Assembly: GCA_046080565.1 (NCBI GenBank)
Contig: JBJTUF010000084.1
Location: 9,689-73,688 of the forward strand
Origin: Cuspidothrix sp046080565
GTDB taxonomy: Bacteria; Cyanobacteriota; Cyanobacteriia; Cyanobacteriales; Nostocaceae
Direction of reading: 5' to 3'
Length of the DNA stretch: 64,000 bases
Of the stretch, positions 46,198 through 55,963 are shown in pieces. Made by a program: the position numbers and the translations under genes. Numbering within the stretch: position 1 is the stretch's first letter; each line of letters opens with the position of its first letter. The notes below the pieces were generated by a model. The model was not told where the DNA came from. It searched no databases and was given only the letters and a program-made list of their open reading frames with translations.

Positions 46198-48381
46198 TCA
46201 ATTCTTTTGTCCTACTAAAGTTGATTTGGGTAACACAGTGTCACATTTTTTGGCGACAATAATACACATATTGCTGAGGGCTTGTTGATAATTATCCATA
46301 TCCTCTTGCTCTAGTGAAACTTTGGCTGCTGTTTGCAAATCTGCTACTGCTTGAATCTGATTTTTATCAGATCCATTTTCTCCATATTGTGATAGCTCAT
46401 AGTGAACCATAGCCCGCTTGAGATAAACTTTAGCTAGTCGGGGATTGATTTTCAAGGCTTCGTTAAAATCAGCAATTGCTTGTTGATATTCTTTTAAGTA
46501 ATTGGCACTATACTGAGCAATTTGATACCGAACTAGACCTCGTTGAAAATAAGCCTCTACTTTGGATGAATTCAGCTTAATGGCTGCTGTGAAATCGGCA
46601 ATTGATTTTTGGTATTCTTGAAGAGAATTATTGACATATTTGGTAATTTCAAATCTGACAATACCTCTTCTGATATAAGCCTCAGCATCATTTTTATCTA
46701 TATTAATAGCAGTATTAAAATCGGCGATCGCTTGTTTATATTTCTTATCAGGATCGCTACTATAATCTGCCAATATATAATAAACATTGCCACGATTTAC
46801 ATAAGCTTTAACTTCTTGAGGATTCAACTTCAAAGCTTCGTTATAATTAGCTAATGCGCCTTCATAATCATTCAAATTGTAGCGAGCATTACCCAAATTT
46901 ACATACCCTTTTGCATATTGGGGATTTTTCTTGATGGCTTGAGTAAAATTGGCGATCGCCTGTTGATAATCTTGCTGTTGATAAGCAATATCACCCTGCT
47001 GAGAGTAATCCATAAAAGACAGATTTGATTGTGGAGAGGGAGGATTATCTGTCCGCGAGAGCAAACTTTGTTGAGTATAAGGATTTTGGGAAACAAAGGG
47101 ACGAGTAAACTTCACCATCACATCCAAATAGCCCAAAATACCCAAACCTATGACACTGAAAATGACACCATATATCTTGGGATTGAGCTTATTACGAGAA
47201 GATAAAGACGAAACTGGCTGACTAGATGAAGATTGCCAATTGTATCCAGAGAAATGTGCTGGTTGGGTAATTCTAGGCGCAGGACTATGACGACGTTTCG
47301 GTTTACGTCGCGGTTGGAGATGTTGTTTAGAAGCGATCGCCCCTGGAGAAGGAAACGGATCTCTACCACCTAACTTTTTCGCCCGTTCACACCAAGGACA
47401 TTTCTGCAAATGATTATGATAACGATGTTGAGGATTAGCATCACAAGTCACCAAACTCTCTTCCACCGCCGTTAGCACCGACAACCAAGTTTGAGCATTA
47501 GGGCGCAACTTTGGATTACTATGGCCATCTTCAAAACAACGCACAAACAAATCCTGTAATTGGGGATGCAGCAAATCCCAACTCGGAGAAATAGGCGTGG
47601 GCAAATAAGGTACTTTTTTCTTCTGGCTATAGGTAAAATGGCCAGCCAAGATCCGCGCTTGATATGGAGGAGGTTCAACACCACCCTGAAATATCCCCGA
47701 AAACGGGTGAGTACCTTCCATCAACAACTGGAAGATCAGCACAGCTAACCCAAACAGATCATGATAGCTCTCTCGATCATAATCAGCAAAAATCTTATTC
47801 TGTAATTCTGGCGGCGTATACTCAGCCTTACCTACAGTACAACGATAAACAATATTTTGGGATGGTTCAAGAACTTGAAAAGAATCTGTATCTACCAATG
47901 TCACCAAAGCCGTATCACTGACCAAGATATTCGACTCATTCACATCACCAATACAATATCGGCTGGCGTGCAAAGCCGCAACAGCAGCCGCCAAATTCCG
48001 AGCAGTTCGCAGCAAATATTGATAATTGAATAATGGGCAATGTTGTCGGCGCACCCCCGGATTATAAAAATCCATGATTGGCCGCATTCCCCGAATTCTT
48101 GGCATCACAAAGCCAACAACCTTACCACTACCATCTGCTGCTTCCAACAACTCCTGTGGCCAAGCAATAGAAATATGTCCTAAACTAGCCGTAGGATTAA
48201 CAGGAGGATTGGCAAGCATCGCCCGCAGTTTTTGAGCATAGCTAGTCGTGGGTTTATGATAGATTTTCGCTACCAAATGTTCATCCGATGGCACTGCATA
48301 GATACAAGCTTCACCACCATGTCCCACACTGACAGAGAAGTTGAGAAGTTCTGGATTGGGAAGACGACGTAGTACCTGCAT
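46198..48381 (-). CDS. Protein kinase with CxxC segment, membrane helix and TPR repeats (TerY-P-type triad)
   Basis: The 727 residues begin with an unusual protein kinase domain (1-310): VAK at 37-39, catalytic GDVNESNIL (145-153) in place of HRD...N, and LVDTDSF (162-168) in place of DFG. A short Cys/His segment follows (C313, H319-H324, C328PWC331). Then come a basic Ser/Pro linker, a membrane helix (about 403-421) and five or six TPR units (about 455-700), some with extended loops. It is the third gene after vWA and PP2C genes in the same direction. Known triads of this kind pair a TerY-like vWA protein with a kinase and a phosphatase, so reversible phosphorylation of a common target is likely. 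The TPR part probably faces the other side of the membrane. Confidence 0.85.
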   Translation of the reverse strand: MQVLRRLPNPELLNFSVSVGHGGEACIYAVPSDEHLVAKIYHKPTTSYAQKLRAMLANPPVNPTASLGHISIAWPQELLEAADGSGKVVGFVMPRIRGMRPIMDFYNPGVRRQHCPLFNYQYLLRTARNLAAAVAALHASRYCIGDVNESNILVSDTALVTLVDTDSFQVLEPSQNIVYRCTVGKAEYTPPELQNKIFADYDRESYHDLFGLAVLIFQLLMEGTHPFSGIFQGGVEPPPYQARILAGHFTYSQKKKVPYLPTPISPSWDLLHPQLQDLFVRCFEDGHSNPKLRPNAQTWLSVLTAVEESLVTCDANPQHRYHNHLQKCPWCERAKKLGGRDPFPSPGAIASKQHLQPRRKPKRRHSPAPRITQPAHFSGYNWQSSSSQPVSSLSSRNKLNPKIYGVIFSVIGLGILGYLDVMVKFTRPFVSQNPYTQQSLLSRTDNPPSPQSNLSFMDYSQQGDIAYQQQDYQQAIANFTQAIKKNPQYAKGYVNLGNARYNLNDYEGALANYNEALKLNPQEVKAYVNRGNVYYILADYSSDPDKKYKQAIADFNTAINIDKNDAEAYIRRGIVRFEITKYVNNSLQEYQKSIADFTAAIKLNSSKVEAYFQRGLVRYQIAQYSANYLKEYQQAIADFNEALKINPRLAKVYLKRAMVHYELSQYGENGSDKNQIQAVADLQTAAKVSLEQEDMDNYQQALSNMCIIVAKKCDTVLPKSTLVGQKN

Positions 48382-48519
48382 GGAAGAATTAAGGTAATGT
48401 AAATTAATTAACAGTTAGGGAAAAAAGAAGAAAACAGGAACGGTATGTTCCTCCCTTTTGTGTGCTTTCCCCAGGACTGCAAAACAGATTTTTGCAATCA
48501 GTGTACTGAAGAGGATCAA

Positions 48520-49302
48520 TCATGGGTTGCCAAAGGCAGCTAGAACTAACGTCAAATCATCATCTGTACGTTGGGTAATCTTCTCCGAGCTTAAAAACCT
48601 CTGTAGATGTTCTTTTGCTAATATTCTATCCTCAGCATTGGCGACAAACTCAAACAAAGGCAAAAAGAACGGTTTGTGAGGTTCACCTACCATCATATTC
48701 AAAGCCAACATTTGTAGTCCATCAGTGAGAACACCAACATTAACAATGTCTTCTCGCCATAATTTAATTTGGGCAGTCTCTACAGCACCAGGAGATGTGA
48801 TAAAGGTTGTTTCGTTAATATATTCACCACTACTAGGAGTAGTTAATGCCATCAGGTGTCCCATACTATTCTTACCGACAGCTACACCATCTCCAATTTG
48901 TGCCACAGCCACAATTTTCGGTGCAGCAATCATCAGAATTAAAGTAGTTGCTAAATCATGGAGTTGATTTTCACCAGCATCTGCCTCTGTTTCTATAGCT
49001 TTGCGGGCTACTAACATGGTATTAGTGAGCAGATAACGCAAAAAATCATCATTAGCCAGGGCATCATTGGTAATCTCTTGCATGGAGAGATTTTCTATTG
49101 CCGTTTCCACAGCAATCATTGATCCCACTTTTCCTAGTTTAGCAGAACCTGCCCCATCTGCTGCTGCTATCACCAACACATTATTTGCCAATACCTGCCA
49201 ATGATGAGCATCTTGACAAAGTTGTTGGTTTTTAGCGTGGCTAGTGCCACAGACAGAGGCCGCTACTATGCGCCATTGAGGAATCTGTTTTGATGTATTC
49301 AT
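48520..49302 (-). CDS. PP2C-family serine/threonine phosphatase (TerY-P-type triad)
   Basis: A 260-residue phosphatase. Metal-site motifs are NQQLCQDAHHW, AADGAGSAKLG (DGxG), QIGDGVAVG and TDDDLTLVLA, which cover the PP2C metal ligands. The family has two Mn or Mg ions and removes phosphate from Ser/Thr. It lies 52 bp after the vWA gene and 138 bp before the kinase gene. It probably opposes that kinase. Confidence 0.87.
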   Translation of the reverse strand: MNTSKQIPQWRIVAASVCGTSHAKNQQLCQDAHHWQVLANNVLVIAAADGAGSAKLGKVGSMIAVETAIENLSMQEITNDALANDDFLRYLLTNTMLVARKAIETEADAGENQLHDLATTLILMIAAPKIVAVAQIGDGVAVGKNSMGHLMALTTPSSGEYINETTFITSPGAVETAQIKLWREDIVNVGVLTDGLQMLALNMMVGEPHKPFFLPLFEFVANAEDRILAKEHLQRFLSSEKITQRTDDDLTLVLAAFGNP

Positions 49303-49354
49303 ATAATTTGTTTTCCACAGCTAGTTCAATTTGAACATTAAGCTGTTATTTTAA

Positions 49355-50056
49355 TTAAACAGTTCCCCAACCGATAGGCGGTAGTGCAACCTGTTCATCT
49401 ACTTTAGAATGAGATACTGCGGACATACTCGCAGACAGCCAGACAAACATCTCAATAAAGTTTAAACCTTTTAGTTTCAGGGGACTACGCACAGCAATTT
49501 GGCTTAATCTATCCATATTCGCATTCTCCACCCCTACAGTAAAGAAAGCCACACGCTTATTCGATTCGTCTCCTTGCAGTCTTTGGGCCGCTTGTTCAAC
49601 AACATGATCTAATTCTCCCTGGGGTTCACCATCGGTAATCATAAACACCCAAGGACGGTAGTAAGCAATCCCATTGGTTCTATATTGGGATTTGCGCTCC
49701 TGAATAATATCTAAGGCTTTATGAATCCCCGATCCCATAATCGTTAGCCCTTGGGCAGTAAGAATAGGAGGGTTAAACTGATCCGCAGTTACAAAATCCT
49801 GCACAATGTTAACCGTACTATCAAATGTCACAATTGCTACTTCTACCCTTCTAGAAGCTAAGGAATTTTTTACCAGTTCATCCTTTAAACTCAGCAAACC
49901 TTGATTTAAAGCTTCGATTCGTTCCCCTTGCATAGAACCAGATGTATCTAGTAGTAGTACACATGGACAACGGGGTTCGGGATTCTCCGCAAATTCTACA
50001 ACTTGATCCAGATTAAATGTATCAATTATAACGTTTTGTGTTATGTTATAATCCAA
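49355..50056 (-). CDS. vWA-domain protein, TerY-like (TerY-P-type triad)
   Basis: A 233-residue protein consisting of a von Willebrand A domain. The MIDAS metal site is LLLDTSGSMQGERIEALNQG (DxSxS), with a Thr in the second loop (LTIMGSGIHKAL) and MITDGEPQGE as the third loop. The start is TTG 50056, supported by an AAGGA ribosome site about 10 bases upstream. TerY-like vWA proteins are cytoplasmic and bind or are modified by the partner kinase and phosphatase. First gene of the triad operon. Confidence 0.85.
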   Translation of the reverse strand: MDYNITQNVIIDTFNLDQVVEFAENPEPRCPCVLLLDTSGSMQGERIEALNQGLLSLKDELVKNSLASRRVEVAIVTFDSTVNIVQDFVTADQFNPPILTAQGLTIMGSGIHKALDIIQERKSQYRTNGIAYYRPWVFMITDGEPQGELDHVVEQAAQRLQGDESNKRVAFFTVGVENANMDRLSQIAVRSPLKLKGLNFIEMFVWLSASMSAVSHSKVDEQVALPPIGWGTV

Positions 50057-50777
50057 GGTTTTATTTTCCTTTTTCTCAAAGTATATAGTTTCTGATGCTA
50101 GTATGGCTAAAATTATGCTATTTTGCGGGGGATACTTGAGTTTTTAAGTCAAGATGTCAGACAATTCAGCACTCAGGGGCGAAAGACCGTTCACCTCCAC
50201 AGCACTCAGAATGTTTGATCAAAAAAACACAAAAGCTGATTGCTAAATCTCATTGCTGAATGCTTACTAATAAATATATACATTTACCTCCATAAATTTT
50301 TAAAGATTCTATGTGGGATTTTCACTGTTTTAACTCTCATAAATTCATCATTTTTAAATCTACAAAAAGGAGGAATATCAATATCAAATTTGATGAGTTT
50401 AAATTCCTAGGAAAATATCACTATCATCTCTGGAATACACAGGATATCCTTGATGAAGATCAAAGTCACAATTCAGGATTATGGCTAACGCCATGCTACT
50501 CTATCAAGAGTCAGAAAAATCTGTATTCCCTTTCCTGAGTTCTGACCGATCAACTAACCACAAAATCTCGATAACTGCCCGGTTTTATCCAGACAAATGC
50601 TGAAAAATCACCATAAAAAAACACATAAATTTTTACCTTTTCATTCGATGATTTTAAGAAGATGTTTTTCCTTGATATTCATAATTCCATAACAGGTGAT
50701 AATGACTATCTGCCAGTCTGATATTTAATCTTTTTCAATACTATATTGATGTATCCGCACAAAAAATTGTAAAAATT
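50057..50777. other. 721-bp intergenic region between divergent genes, no convincing gene
   Basis: A 75-codon frame at 50311-50538 has no family likeness, and part of its coding DNA is the dispersed repeat TATGGCTAACGCCA also found at 21599, so it is probably not real. Promoters for the leftward triad and the rightward regulator should lie in the two ends. Confidence 0.5.
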
Positions 50778-52151
50778 ATGAAGAATATTGGCACGTTTAC
50801 TCACCTATCACCCCAGGGTTTATTAAGACAATTAAGTAATTGTTATGAAACTACGTGTTTACAAGCATTTAGTAACTCTGTATCTTGGCTGATATATATT
50901 GAACAAGGGAAAATCATTTATGCGACTCATTCAGTAGAACCCTTTGATAGATTAGAACGCCAGATGCGTCGTCTGCATCAACACATTCCTTTAGTAGATA
51001 ATGAAGTGCGTGTACAAATGCGCTTGATGTTTGATAATGAAGAACATCAGAATTTACTTAATCAACCTCCTGAATATGAAGCAATTAATTGGCTAATTAG
51101 TGAAAAACATATTCTTCCCACTCAAGCCACTTTACTGATTCAAGAATTAGTTAAAGAAGTTCTAGAATCTTTTTTGCTGATCAAAACTGCCAATTATGAA
51201 TTACTTCCGACCCTAAATGATATTACCAAAGTTTGTAAATTAGATATTATTTCTATCATCGAACAATGCCAAAATCAGTTACAAAATTGGCGATATCTAG
51301 GTAGATATATCTCTTCTCCCTATCAACGCCCCTACTTATTAGTTAGTAGCAAATTTCATGATAAAAGATTACCACCCCTACCTGTTGATCTCACCAATTG
51401 GATGAAGGGGTTTAGTTTGCGTCATCTAGGGATTATTCTCAATCAGGATGAATTGCAACTAGCACTGAATTTATATCCCTATATTGTTAAAGGTTCAATA
51501 GTCTTACATGAACCTGATCCCCCATTTGATAAGTTACCAAAAATCTCTCCCCATTCTTTCCTATTTACTGAAGATAGAAGAGAGCTATTAATTGAGGATA
51601 AATTATTTATTCCCCAACCAGCACCAACTACTTATACCCCTCAACCGACTCCAGTTACTACTCCAGAAAATGGAGTTGTACCACAGTTAGTACCTAATAT
51701 TACTGATGCACCTGGAGTAGAGGAAGATGTTCAATTAGCACCGATTGAAGAAGAAAAAATCATAGTCAATACAACTATTAAACAAAAAACCTACAAAATT
51801 ATTTCTGTAGATGATAGTCCCACTATTCTCAAGGAGATTAGTCGCTATTTGCAAGATGAAAATTTTGCTTTGGTGACTATTAATGAACCTGTGAAAGCTG
51901 TTATGTCAATTATTCGACATAAACCTGATCTGATTTTACTTGATTTGAATATGGCAGGAATTGACGGTTATGAACTATGTCGCATTATCCGCAATAATTC
52001 GATGTTTAAAAATACTCCGATTATTTTTGTGACTAGCAATAAGGGAATTATAGATAAGGTTAAAGCGAGATTTGTCGGTGCTTCTGGTTATTTGACTAAA
52101 CCTTTTACTCGTGCTGAATTACTAAAAATGATTTTTATGCACTTAGCATAG
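50778..52151 (+). CDS. PatA/PixG-type response regulator (PATAN domain plus receiver)
   Basis: A 457-residue protein with an N-terminal PATAN (DUF4388-like) region (1-270), a Pro/Thr-rich linker (about 275-330) and a C-terminal receiver domain (about 335-457). The receiver has the acidic pair in ISVDDSPTILKEI, the phosphate-accepting Asp in ILLDLNMAGIDG, the Thr/Ser of IFVTSNKG and the Lys of YLTKPF. PatA of Anabaena controls heterocyst pattern; PixG and PilG-type relatives control motility. No che or pil gene is adjacent, so the role is open. Confidence 0.85.
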   Translation: MKNIGTFTHLSPQGLLRQLSNCYETTCLQAFSNSVSWLIYIEQGKIIYATHSVEPFDRLERQMRRLHQHIPLVDNEVRVQMRLMFDNEEHQNLLNQPPEYEAINWLISEKHILPTQATLLIQELVKEVLESFLLIKTANYELLPTLNDITKVCKLDIISIIEQCQNQLQNWRYLGRYISSPYQRPYLLVSSKFHDKRLPPLPVDLTNWMKGFSLRHLGIILNQDELQLALNLYPYIVKGSIVLHEPDPPFDKLPKISPHSFLFTEDRRELLIEDKLFIPQPAPTTYTPQPTPVTTPENGVVPQLVPNITDAPGVEEDVQLAPIEEEKIIVNTTIKQKTYKIISVDDSPTILKEISRYLQDENFALVTINEPVKAVMSIIRHKPDLILLDLNMAGIDGYELCRIIRNNSMFKNTPIIFVTSNKGIIDKVKARFVGASGYLTKPFTRAELLKMIFMHLA

Positions 52152-52526
52152 TTCTAGAGGCGTTGGGTTTCCTTAGATCAAAGTCTATGGGCGTTTAATT
52201 GTAATTTATTTAGATTCAACCCCATATACAGAATCTAAATTAAACCCTATACAGAAACCAAGTTTTATAGCAGAAGCCAGGAGACTTCAGGGCAGCAGTT
52301 CGACTTCGCTCAGTAACCGGAGACAGAAGGAAAAGCCTTGTTGTATATACGTTTCAAGGATTTATAATATCCTAATTATCCTGGCTACAGCTATACCTCC
52401 TCCCTCCTGCTATATTGGTAAACCTAATACAACCATTTTGACTCTAGAAGTTCTATACTAACCTGTCAGTTGTCAGTGATCAAAAGACCGATAACTCAAG
52501 ACCAATGACTAAGATAATTTTTGCCG
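52152..52526. other. 375-bp intergenic region with dispersed repeats
   Basis: No gene is seen. 52352-52395 is the second copy of a 44-bp repeat also at 13589. A GTTCGACTTCGCTCA segment (about 52298) is a widespread cyanobacterial repeat. The promoter of the RND gene should lie near 52450-52526. Confidence 0.5.
52352..52395. repeat. 44-bp dispersed repeat, copy 2
   Basis: It begins TTTCAAGGATT and ends GCTACAGCTATA, aligning ungapped to 13589-13632. Confidence 0.55.
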
Positions 52527-55268
52527 ATGGTACAGAATCATAACTCAGAATCTGGACGCGAAAACTTTAATATTTCCAGATTAGCGATTAAGTTTTCTTG
52601 GTTGACGGTGTGTTTTTGGATAGGTGTAACGGTTGCTGGTGTTCTAGCCTTCAGTTCCCTTAAATATGCTTTATTTCCAGATATCACCTTTCCAGTGGTG
52701 GTAGTAAATGCCCAAGTACCCTTAACATCTGCCTTAGAAACAGAAGAAAAACTGACGAAAATAATAGAGGAAAGTTTAAAATCAGTGCCAGGACTGGAAG
52801 ATATTCGTTCATCAACTTATCCTGGTCAAACTGCTGTAGTGTCCTCTTTTGTTGTCGGGACAAATTTAGAAACTGCAACTAACAAAGTTACAGAAATAGT
52901 CAATCAGTTAAATTTACCCAAAAATGCCAATAAAAAAATCATTCCTTTGAATTTGAACGAATCTGCGGCTGTTAGCTATGCCATTGAAAGTTCTACTAGG
53001 AATCTTGATAATTTACGGCAACTGGCAAAAGATAAAATAGTTCCTAGCATAGCTAAATTACCAGGAGTTTTGAAAGTCTCCCTGTTGGGTGATGGTATGA
53101 ATGCACCTCCACCAACAGCAAGTAATGGACTACCACCGGCGGGAACTCTAGTTAGATTTAATGGTAAACAGGCTTTAGCATTTCAGGTGATTAAAAAAGG
53201 AGATGCTAATACCTTAGAAGTGGTGAGTCGGGTAGAAAAAGAAGTAGAACGGCTAAGGTCTAATTTAAAAGATGTCACTCTCACCTTAGCTGCTACCCAA
53301 GCTGAATATATTCGCAATGCTACCCATTCAACCATAGATGCACTAATAGAAGCAATTATTCTGTCGGTAGTTGTTATCTTTCCTTTTCTATGGAATTGGC
53401 AAGCTACCCTGATTTCGGCTTTAGCTATTCCTATATCTTTGTTAGGGACATTTATTGTGATGGCAATATATGGCTTTAACTTAGAAACCATTACTCTGTT
53501 AGCTTTAGCTTTAGTAATTGGCTCAATTGTTGATGATGCCATAGTTGATGTAGAAAACATCATGCGGCATATAGAAGAGGGGAAAACTCCCCGCGAAGCG
53601 GCTTTCATTGCTACTAAGGAAATTGGTTTAACTGTCACTGCTGCTACTTTTACGGCGGTAGCGGTATTTCTGCCTATTGGGTTAATGGGTGGGGTTATTG
53701 GTCAGTTTTTCAAACCCTTTGGGATTACTGTTTCTGCTGCTATGTTGACATCTTTGTTAGTGGCACGGACTTTATCACCGGTTTTAGCTATTTCTTGGCT
53801 CAAAGCTAAACCATCTAATTCGCCGCCAAAGCAAAGTAAAATTTGGCTAGAATTTGACCAAGCTTACCGGAATTTGTTAGCCTGGTCTTTGCGGCATCGT
53901 ATGATAGTTGTAGTTTTAGCTGTAGGTAGTTTAATTGCTGGTATTGCTCTGATTCCCCTAATTCCTAAAGGGTTTATTCCCAAACTTGACCGAGGAGAAT
54001 TTAATATTGTCTATACTGCCCCTTTACCTAGTATTCCTGCGGGTCTTGGACAAGGAAAGCCAGGAGAATTAGGACAACCAGGAGGAGGGGGAGGGCAAAT
54101 GGGACAACAAGATAAATTAGGAAATTCTTCTTTGTCTGCTGCGGCTTTGGCTGCTTTATCATCTTCTGTTCCCATTTCTAATCCTTTAAACGATTCTTTG
54201 AATGTTGCTAAGAAACTGGAAGAAGTGGTGAGAAAGTCTCCTGCTGTGGCGACGGTGTTTACAACTGTGGGTTCTCGTGAAGGTGAGCCAAATAAGGGTA
54301 CGCTGTACGTTAAGCTCAAGGAGGAGCGAGAACTAAAAACAGCGCAGGTACAAGAGCAACTTCGGGGGGCTTTACCAAAATTAGCAGGTGTAACTACCAG
54401 TGTAGAAGATATTCAGTTTGTTGATACAGGTGGACAAAAGCCTCTGCAAATTGCTTTACAGGGTAATGATCTCAAAGCTTTGACTACAGCAGCTAAAGCG
54501 GTGAAAGCAAGAATTGAGAAAATTCCTGGTTTTGTTGATGTGACTATTACAGGTGAATCTCATCAACAAGATACAATTTTGCAGATTGAAAGATTGAATA
54601 ATGAGCGAGTAGCTTATATTGGGGCTAATCTGGGTGAAAATTTAACTTTAGGTGATGCAACTGATAAGGTGATAGCTGAAGCTAAAGCTGTGTTACCGGC
54701 TAGTATTTCTTTAAATTTAGGTGGAGATTCTGCCCGTCAAAATGAGGTTTTTGGTAGTTTTGGTACAACTTTAGGATTATCGGCATTGTGTATTATTGTG
54801 GTGCTGATTTGGTTGTTTAAAAGTTGGGTAGACCCGATAGTTATTGGTCTTTCTTTACCTTTGGCAATTGTGGGGGCGTTGTTAGCGCTGCTATTTACTA
54901 AGAGTGATTTTGGGATGATATCTTTAATTGGTTTTGTGTTTTTGTTAGGAATTACTAATAAAAATGCGATTTTAATTGTAGATTACATTAACCAATTACG
55001 AGATGCTGGATTAGAAAAAACTGATGCTATTCTTAAAGCTGGTCCTGTACGGTTACGTCCGATTATAATGACAACTGCGGCGACAATTTTGGGGATGGTT
55101 CCTATTGCTTTAGGTTTAGGTGCGGGTTCGGAATTGCGATCGCCCATGGCCGTATCTATTGCTGGAGGTTTGGTCAGTTCGACTATTCTCAGTTTGTTGG
55201 TTGTACCTGTGTTCTATGCCATTTTAGATGATTGGTTTCCCAGGAAGAAGGTGACAGGGAACAGGTGA
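52527..55268 (+). CDS. RND-family efflux transporter, AcrB/HAE1 type
   Basis: The 913-residue protein has the RND plan: a first membrane helix near 20-40, a porter loop with GLEDIRSSTYPG, helices 2-6 with VVIFPFLWNWQA and the charged helix 4 motif IGSIVDDAIVDVENIMRH, and the repeat in the second half. It is shorter than AcrB (about 1,040). A Gly/Gln-rich stretch (LGQPGGGGGQMGQQ, near 515) lies at the start of the second porter loop. TTG 52521 also opens the frame; ATG 52527 is preferred. Such pumps expel drugs or lipids with an adaptor and TolC partner, but no adaptor gene is adjacent. Confidence 0.9.
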   Translation: MVQNHNSESGRENFNISRLAIKFSWLTVCFWIGVTVAGVLAFSSLKYALFPDITFPVVVVNAQVPLTSALETEEKLTKIIEESLKSVPGLEDIRSSTYPGQTAVVSSFVVGTNLETATNKVTEIVNQLNLPKNANKKIIPLNLNESAAVSYAIESSTRNLDNLRQLAKDKIVPSIAKLPGVLKVSLLGDGMNAPPPTASNGLPPAGTLVRFNGKQALAFQVIKKGDANTLEVVSRVEKEVERLRSNLKDVTLTLAATQAEYIRNATHSTIDALIEAIILSVVVIFPFLWNWQATLISALAIPISLLGTFIVMAIYGFNLETITLLALALVIGSIVDDAIVDVENIMRHIEEGKTPREAAFIATKEIGLTVTAATFTAVAVFLPIGLMGGVIGQFFKPFGITVSAAMLTSLLVARTLSPVLAISWLKAKPSNSPPKQSKIWLEFDQAYRNLLAWSLRHRMIVVVLAVGSLIAGIALIPLIPKGFIPKLDRGEFNIVYTAPLPSIPAGLGQGKPGELGQPGGGGGQMGQQDKLGNSSLSAAALAALSSSVPISNPLNDSLNVAKKLEEVVRKSPAVATVFTTVGSREGEPNKGTLYVKLKEERELKTAQVQEQLRGALPKLAGVTTSVEDIQFVDTGGQKPLQIALQGNDLKALTTAAKAVKARIEKIPGFVDVTITGESHQQDTILQIERLNNERVAYIGANLGENLTLGDATDKVIAEAKAVLPASISLNLGGDSARQNEVFGSFGTTLGLSALCIIVVLIWLFKSWVDPIVIGLSLPLAIVGALLALLFTKSDFGMISLIGFVFLLGITNKNAILIVDYINQLRDAGLEKTDAILKAGPVRLRPIIMTTAATILGMVPIALGLGAGSELRSPMAVSIAGGLVSSTILSLLVVPVFYAILDDWFPRKKVTGNR

Positions 55269-55963
55269 CGGGTGACAGTATTAGATCCCCGACTTGTTCA
55301 AAAAATCGGGGATCTGATTTATAGGATGTTTGTGTTATTATTTCTTTTGTCTGAATCAGGATGTCCAGGATTTGATTTTCTTCAATTTCTCAGAATATTA
55401 AAAAAATTAAATTTTGAAAAAAAATTTCGTTTTTTGAGGTCTAACCCCGTTGACTTTTTCTGCTAGAAGTGATATCTTTATAATGGGAATCTGTGCCTAA
55501 ATAAAAATTTTGTTTACATCCAATTATATTAATATGACTATCATACTACGCTGGCAGCGACCTGAACCCTGAAAAAACAAAATTTCTTTGAATAAAAAGT
55601 TATTAATTATTGATTTTGAATAATTTAAACTTATGAATTGAGTAAAACATTAGTTTTTTCTTTTACTACACCCTGATAGGAAAGCGTGGGGTTAGCCATA
55701 AGTCCTCAAATCGTGGACATCGTGATGCAGACAAAAATTCTGTAAAGTTTTGATTTCATAAAAATTAATTAGCACCTTTACCTTACCATGGAAAGTGAAG
55801 ATAGTCAACGATTAGAAATCAGGACTTACGCAAAATATCTATCCAAAGTGATTACCCGGACTTGATATTATTTCATATTTATATTCTCAAAAAAATTTAT
55901 ATTTAGCTAGGATCGCTCAAAAATTATCTGATAATTAGATATTGAGAAGTGTGAGGTTATTAA
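55269..55963. other. 695-bp intergenic region with repeats, no gene seen
   Basis: It contains an AGATCCCCGA palindrome (55283-55315), an AATCAGGATGTCCAGG repeat (55353-55373) and half of a GGACTTACGCA MITE end (about 55823). A 64-codon frame at 55272-55466 is made largely of these repeats and is rejected. The hpnA promoter should lie at the right end. Confidence 0.55.
55283..55315. repeat. Inverted repeat AGATCCCCGA / TCGGGGATCT
   Basis: A perfect 10-bp stem with a 13-base loop begins 15 bases after the RND stop codon. It may stop transcription of that gene. The same family occurs at 19809-19841 away from a gene end, so a dispersed repeat is also possible. Confidence 0.6.

Noticed and set aside
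50311..50538. 75-codon open frame on the + strand
   Set aside because: No family likeness, no good ribosome site, and part of it is made of a dispersed repeat (TATGGCTAACGCCA).
53183..53638. 151-codon - strand frame inside the RND gene
   Set aside because: Antisense shadow; the + strand carries the conserved RND helix 4 motif in this stretch.
55272..55466. 64-codon open frame after the RND gene
   Set aside because: It is built largely from an AGATCCCCGA palindrome and an AATCAGGATGTCC repeat; no protein features.
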